From Neostapfia colusana (taxonomy: Eukaryota > Streptophyta > Magnoliopsida > Poales > Poaceae), in contig JASWHV010000018.1 of NCBI GenBank assembly GCA_030760725.1, positions 17,206,273 through 17,270,272 of the forward strand: 64,000 bases of DNA, written 5' to 3'. Of this stretch, positions 58,765 to 64,000 are shown piece by piece. The notes under the pieces were generated by a model. That model was given only the letters and a program-made list of their open reading frames with translations, did not search any database and had not been told where the DNA came from. Position 1 is the stretch's first letter. Every line of letters starts with the position of its first letter. Both the position numbers and the translations under genes were made by a program.

Positions 58765-61700
58765 TGTAACAGCTCTGATGCCATGTGTAAAAGGCTCAGA
58801 TACCACGCTGAGACGGCCCCACTGGACCTCGTCGGGTGGTGCCGTGTTATGCGGCACCCAACAGCACACGGGTCGATGAACACACATCATATTACATAAA
58901 TAGTTTGCGGAAGCGTACAAGATTCTTTTACAAATAAATATATATCAGAGTAAACTACAGCGGAAGACTATCACTCTCACGATTCATATCTAAACTAGCA
59001 ACAAAGAAACAGTCCAGCCCACGGACGTTTCTTACTAGCAACACGAAGATCAATCTGCAGCGGCGAGGATGCTCTTTGAGTAAACACTCGGAGGTTCCTG
59101 AGTCTCATCGGCATCCCTTCTCATAAGCATCGAGTCAAATACCTGCAAAACAACTCGGATAGCATCCGTGAGCATAACGCTCCGCAAGACTTAACCGTCA
59201 CCCTAAACATGAAACTCTAAGTGAGGTTATGAACCTAACATAGGATGGCATAAGCATAATTAAACTCGCCTAACAGTGAATCCTTACTTTCAGGTATTAA
59301 TTGCGGCATTTTAAGTAACCCTGGGCACACCACATCGGGAGTCCACAATCAAACAAGAAACGCTTTCCTCCGATGTAAATTGCTCATGGCATAAAAGAAT
59401 CGAGTTTGCACTAGCCTATTCATCAAGCTTCAATACAAGGTAGAAGAATACTTCACATCAAAATGATTAGTTCCTTTCTCATGCAAGTTCTTACTACGTC
59501 ACGACTGTGAGAACAAGTATGCTCGGTCCATTCTGCGAGCGACGGTGATTCGAATCAATAACACCCGGACTACACGACACGTACGCCCGTACTCGACGTT
59601 GCCTACAACAACCATCACTGACGTCGTACGTGGCAGCCTTTCCCCCGTTTCACCCCCGCTGAATCGATCAAGTCGCCCCGTACAGTAGCTACTCTCATGG
59701 TGCACCTTCCGACGTGAGATGTCATGAGAATATTCCCCACATACTGCACACCGGCCGTCCGCCTGAGGCGACTCGAAAAGTCCCAACGACAGCTTCCCGA
59801 GGTACATCGGTTTACTGGGTCCAATATAGCCAGCATGAGTCCGGTACACAACTCAAACTTGTTCAACAGGGCCGCATACGGATCGGTCCTTGACCGACAC
59901 GGACAGGTCTACAGCACCCAGGCCCCTATGTCCTGCTTCTCCTACAACCTTCCGGTCTCAACTTTAACTTTCTAATTCAATTACGAACCAATCCCGTATG
60001 CCCCTGTTGTTCCTAAATCTGCGAGTAGCATTTCACCACTCGACTTCTACCGAACCGTACTTAAGCATGGCAGTTCTACACGGTAAAAGACACCTACCCA
60101 ATACTCCATGGGTCATTTGGCTATGCAAGAGGAGTATCAATCACTAGATCTAATGCACAGTTCATATCATGACCGAAAGTGAGTACAAAATAAAACTTAA
60201 CAGCTGTTAAATGCAAACCGGAGCTTGCCTGTTTTACAGGGTAGTCGTATATAAGCAGTTAGTATCCTTGCAGATCCACCCTTGACTCTCCGGAGCTTGA
60301 TCCACTTCGATGAATCACTCCTTTGAGTCCCCTTCGTTGTGGTTCTATTGAGATGCATATGCACATGTTTTATAGACTGTAATGGAAAGAAGTTATAGAA
60401 TTAATCTCTTAGTAACAGAGGTTGTGTGGAAAAGCCAAGCATGGCTTGGTTTGCCTCTGTTGTGCAAAGAACAGAAATAAACTAATTAGTCCTAAAGGCT
60501 TTAGCTATACACTAACCCTTTTCTCTAATGAACATAATAGATAAGCTGAAAACATTTGAGTGCAACTGAAGAACAAGAACTCCAATGGCCTCAAAATTTT
60601 TACAGCAGGTTCTATACTACCTAAGGATTTAGCTTGCCAAATTGCAGCTAATGTGGAGTCATATTGTGTCCTCCATAATTCTCACAATATCTCTTATGTA
60701 TTTTTCCCTTATACATAAGTATGGAGAATAAGAACAGGGAGTTCCAGGACTCATCTTGGGCTGATAATTTACATGTGAGTTCTTGATCACATGAGAGTCA
60801 TCTGGTCCAAAATTCAGCCCTTTTACTTGGGTAGTTCTCCCAGAACAATTCTTTAAGCATTTGTACTCAATAGAATTAATTCTGTAGTAATGTGCATTTT
60901 CATGCCCAACTAAGTGAACTACAATTCCAAGTATGTCCCAGAGAGCTTGCCTAAACTTTACTATGATTTTTGGAGCTATGGATTGCTCAGAACAGATTTT
61001 TGAAGTGGGAAACATTTTCTGAAAATGTTTCTGGACTCTTATGAACACAGCAGATTGTTTTTAGCAAATTCCTACTCAAATGATCTTCAAATGTGCTGAA
61101 ACTTTGCTATAATGCAAACAATATGCCAAAGAATATTCTGGCAAAATTTGGGTATTTTTGGATAAACCAAACTCCCTCAATAATTCTTTTTCAGAAAAAA
61201 TTCCAAGAATTTTACAGAATTATATAATTCGTTTCATACAAATTGGGTTGTAGATTTGGACAGAGCTATTCAATATGAATCCAACCCAATTTGAATCACT
61301 AAATTTGGGGATTCCTAGCAAGAGTTATGAGGTTCTAAAGTTTGGGGAAAAATTCTGAAATTGACCTCTGTTTATTTTCCCATTTTCAGAGACATGAGGA
61401 ATTAACACCACATTTGGCCAAGCAAATGAGGTCCAATGCTTCTGAAAATTTTACTGGAGTTCAAGTATTTTTGGAAGACTCTCCTGCCCAAACTTGGGGA
61501 TTTTCCAATACATAGAACTCCTGGAAAAATTCCCACCAGCTTTTCTTTCTATGAATTAATGAGCCAAAACCATGGGTTTTCATAATTATTGGGTTGTACC
61601 TCTAGATAGTACTCTCTTAGAGGAATCCAACAAAATTTGTCTCACTATTTTTGGAGCTTCCTACACCAAGTTATGCATTTTACAAGTTTGCACAACTCTC

Positions 61701-63177
61701 TGTTTGATTTTAAACAGCACAGTCGCATGTGGGGCCCACGGGTCAGGTGCTTCTTCAACCTCCCGCCAGAGCCCGCAGGTGCACACAGGCAGAAAACTTG
61801 GCATGGCTCGTTCTCTCTCATTTCTCCATCAAATGAGCTCCGGTTTCGCCCTACATGCTCCTGGGAACGTGGCGCAGCTGCCTGACAAGGTTTCCCCGCG
61901 TGAAAACGGCTGTAGGTGGGTCGGCACCGGCGGGGCGGCTCGGGAGCTCGACATGGACGCGTTCCAGCGTGTCCAAGGCATCTCCCGGCGTGCTATGATG
62001 TCCTACAGCATCCCTATGGTTCTAGTAACATGGAACGGGGATCAGATCATGCAGGAAGTGGCTGCAACCTAGTCGTCACCGTGGACCGTGGCAGTTTTGG
62101 CTGCCGGCGATGATTTCTCGTTGCCCGGGGCATAGGAGGGTCGGTTTCCTTTGGTTTTCGACGTGGGAGGGCGCTAGGGCATCTAGTTGCTGTGGTTTGA
62201 ATTGTAGGAGGTGTGATCAATCGGTTTGGGAGAATTTCCCGAATTAAACACATGCTGTTCTATACGTGCGCCGGTGCCAAAACTCGAATTCCGGCGAGCC
62301 GGCGTCGGGGGAGAGCAAGAGGACGACGGGATGAGGATCAGTACCTCCTGGCGCACCTCTGTGACCTCTTGAGCCTGCCGGAGATGCGCTGGGCTGGCCG
62401 GGAGACAGGGGCAGTGGAGCAGCGCCGATGAGGTGCTCTGCTCTCGGTTTCTTTGCAAGGAGGAGAAAGCAATTGTGCCTTGCTTTGGCCGGGGGGGCAC
62501 GTTATCACATTGGGGGTGCGGCCAGGACCGACCCCAGGGCGCCAGCGCATGGAGACCGGCAGCAGGAGCTGTCACCGGCAAGCTGCTCGGTGGCGCTCGC
62601 GAGCTGCTCGGGAAAAGTCCCCACCGAGAGCAAAACTTAGGGAGTAAGTCTCCTCCTTTAGCTCTATGACCTGTGGGTCCCACCCCCCATTTCTTCACCA
62701 AATATCTTCTCAAGCTGATCTTTTCACTCCCCAAAATGCTAAATTTTAAAAAGGTGGGCTAGAATTTGAATTCTTCATATTTAGTTTGAATTTGCAAGAC
62801 TAAATCTGAATTTGGTTTAGAATTTGCAATTTCTTCTCTTTAGCTCTCCTTTGAGCCCACCCTACAATTGAAAAGTTGGTGACAACCTTTTCCCTAAAAA
62901 CTCAACTATATGGCTGCATGTTAATTCAAAGTTTTTGGGTCACCATATGTGTGAACTTTGAATTTCAAATCTGAATTTTAAACTTACATGCAAAGAGGTA
63001 TTTAACTCCTTATTGGTTCAACACTTTTAAATAAAAAGGTGAACCTCATGTTGGATGTTCATCCATGTATTACTTTGCATGAAGAAAAGTTTTAGCAAGT
63101 CCCATTTTTCCTGTCATTGCCACACATATGAACTCAAACCATAGTTTCTATTCATACACATTTTTGGGACTTTTACA
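58765..63177 (-). repeat. 5' LTR of element D
   Basis: Same ends and same doubled primer-like units (58783-58772 and 58805-58794) as 49803-54204. It keeps the 11 bases lost from the other LTR near 52120. The two LTRs differ at scattered positions. Confidence 0.92.
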
Positions 63178-63677
63178 ATCTAAAAGCCGCTCAATCCCGT
63201 CAGAAACAGTATGCGGACCGGAGAAGGCGCCCATTACAATTCGAAGTTGGAGATCACGTATATCTATGGGTATCTCCAATTAAGGGCGTAAACAGATTTG
63301 GGGTGAGAGGAAAGTTGGCACCCCGATTCATCGGTCCATTCCAGATTACCGAAAGATGTGGATCAGTGGCATACCGGCTGAAATTACCAGAAGCACTTTC
63401 CGGTGTGCATGACGTCTTTCACATTTCCCAACTGAGGAAGTGTCTCAAGCTATCAACTACCATTCAGCTGGAAGATATTGAAGAACTGCAACCGGATCTC
63501 ACCTATCGGGAGGAACCGGTGCAGATTATTGATGAAAAGGCCCGAACCACACGCAACCGTACGTTGTGGTTCTACAAGATTCTATTGAGTAATCACTCCA
63601 TGGACGAAGCGACATGGGAGAGCGAAGGATTCCTTCGCGCTAACTACCCCGACTTTTTCACGTCGCATATCCGGTAA
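63178..63677 (+). pseudogene. Element C integrase tail and chromodomain
   Basis: This continues the integrase interrupted at 49802. The integrase tail (MRGKLAPRFIGPFQI, VHDVFHISQLRKCLK) is followed by the chromodomain (PVQIIDEKARTTRNRTL, MDEATWESEGFLRANY), ending at TAA 63675-63677. It is open over this stretch. Confidence 0.9.
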
Positions 63678-63712
63678 TTTTCCACCGTCCTCTCTCTCAT
63701 TTTCACCTTATA

Positions 63713-63746
63713 ATCTCGGGATGAGATTCTTTTAAGGGGGGAGGAA
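63713..63746 (+). promoter_or_regulatory. Element C hairpin and polypurine tract
   Basis: AATCTCGGGATGAGATT has one stem base changed from the form in A, B and D. AAGGGGGGAGGAA (63734-63746) abuts the 3' LTR. Confidence 0.85.
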
Positions 63747-64000
63747 TGTAAGGGCCTCAGTTTTTGACACATATTTGAAGTGTTCATCACCACACAACAC
63801 ACCTCATTTGAGGAAAGTTGATGAACACAAATGAAGAGCAAGTAACCACCATCAACATGCTCATTAGAGAACAAACTCACATATTGCAAAAGGGGTATTT
63901 CCCACATGTGATATAGAGGGGCCGGACATATAAAAACTCCTACACATTGCTAAGGATGCCCATGCCAAGTTTCACCCAAATTCAAAACCTTTCTGAGGTC
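63747..64000 (+). repeat. 3' LTR of element C, cut by the window end
   Basis: It starts TGTAAGGGCCTCAG and matches 39024 onward with a few differences, for example ACAACACACC against ACCACACACC near 63797. Confidence 0.92.

Larger units (their letters stand above)
49803..63177 (-). mobile_element. Element D: 13.4-kb gag-less chromovirus of the B family, TSD ATCTA
   Basis: It is flanked by ATCTA at 49798-49802 and 63178-63182; removing it rejoins the integrase of C. LTRs are 58765-63177 (4413 bp) and 49803-54204 (4402 bp); the 11-base difference is a deletion between CAAATG repeats (near 52120 compared with 61080). The internal region is 4.56 kb against 6.07 kb in B because gag, nucleocapsid and most of protease are missing. 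Confidence 0.95.
39024..64000 (+). mobile_element. Element C: Tekay/Del-type chromovirus inserted in A, carrying D (3' LTR runs off the window)
   Basis: Its parts are: 5' LTR 39024-43020, primer-binding site 43025, leader, extra ORF, gag, protease, RT, RNase H and integrase up to 49802; then element D; then integrase tail and chromodomain 63178-63677, polypurine tract and the first 254 bases of the 3' LTR. The bases before it, TGCAC (39019-39023), should recur after its 3' LTR about 3.7 kb beyond the window. It sits in the protease region of element A, in the opposite orientation. Confidence 0.92.

Overview
The window is nuclear DNA of a flowering plant, almost certainly a grass. It is dominated by very large Ty3/gypsy chromoviruses of the Tekay/Del type, and it also carries a Ty1/copia relic, a hAT miniature element, an En/Spm-type transposase relic and a plant C2H2 (QAFGGH) zinc-finger gene with a GT-AG intron. 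I cannot name the species. Nothing bacterial, no CRISPR array and no rRNA or tRNA gene was seen. Only one plausible host gene is present.

Layout, left to right. 1-1440: AT-rich tandem repeats and GC-rich proline-coding-like sequence. 1441-3590: decayed nine-exon transposase-like pseudogene. About 3632-7130: a minus-strand copia relic with one LTR. 7131-11317: no recognisable gene. 11318-11985: the two-exon zinc-finger gene (minus), with a TATA box and a duplicated 5' leader. Upstream of it lie a 442-bp-period tandem duplication (12371-13243) and a 513-bp hAT-type element with a perfect 8-bp target duplication (13311-13823). From 15541 to the end of the window everything is nested LTR retrotransposon.

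The nest can be resolved by target-site duplications (TSDs). Element A (minus) begins with its 3' LTR at 15541 and is interrupted by a 1.6-kb solo LTR (20189-21810, TSD CAATG), by complete element B (minus, 22721-37497, TSD GGGAT) and by element C (plus, from 39024). Element C runs past the end of the window and is itself interrupted by complete element D (minus, 49803-63177, TSD ATCTA). A and C are one family (LTRs about 4.0 kb); B and D are a sister family (LTRs about 4.35-4.41 kb). All encode, or once encoded, gag, CCHC nucleocapsid, aspartic protease, reverse transcriptase, RNase H, integrase and a C-terminal chromodomain. All visible ends share a short hairpin next to the polypurine tract, and the visible primer-binding sites match the 3' end of initiator-Met tRNA.

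No element looks autonomous. B is closest: one reading frame of about 1,490 codons with two TGA codons and a first catalytic integrase Asp changed to Tyr. D lost gag and most of protease by a deletion at an 8-bp microhomology. C has frameshifts, stops and a changed RT catalytic Asp. A is in pieces. The most interesting signals are (i) LTR ends of the B/D family that contain one (B) or two (D) extra copies of the primer-binding site at a 22-bp period, suggesting LTRs that grow by primer-site iteration; (ii) an extra open reading frame upstream of gag in C, with a double-stranded-RNA-binding-like N-terminal half and a coiled coil, absent from B; and (iii) splice-acceptor-like CAG sites directly before the start codons of that ORF and of gag in both families.
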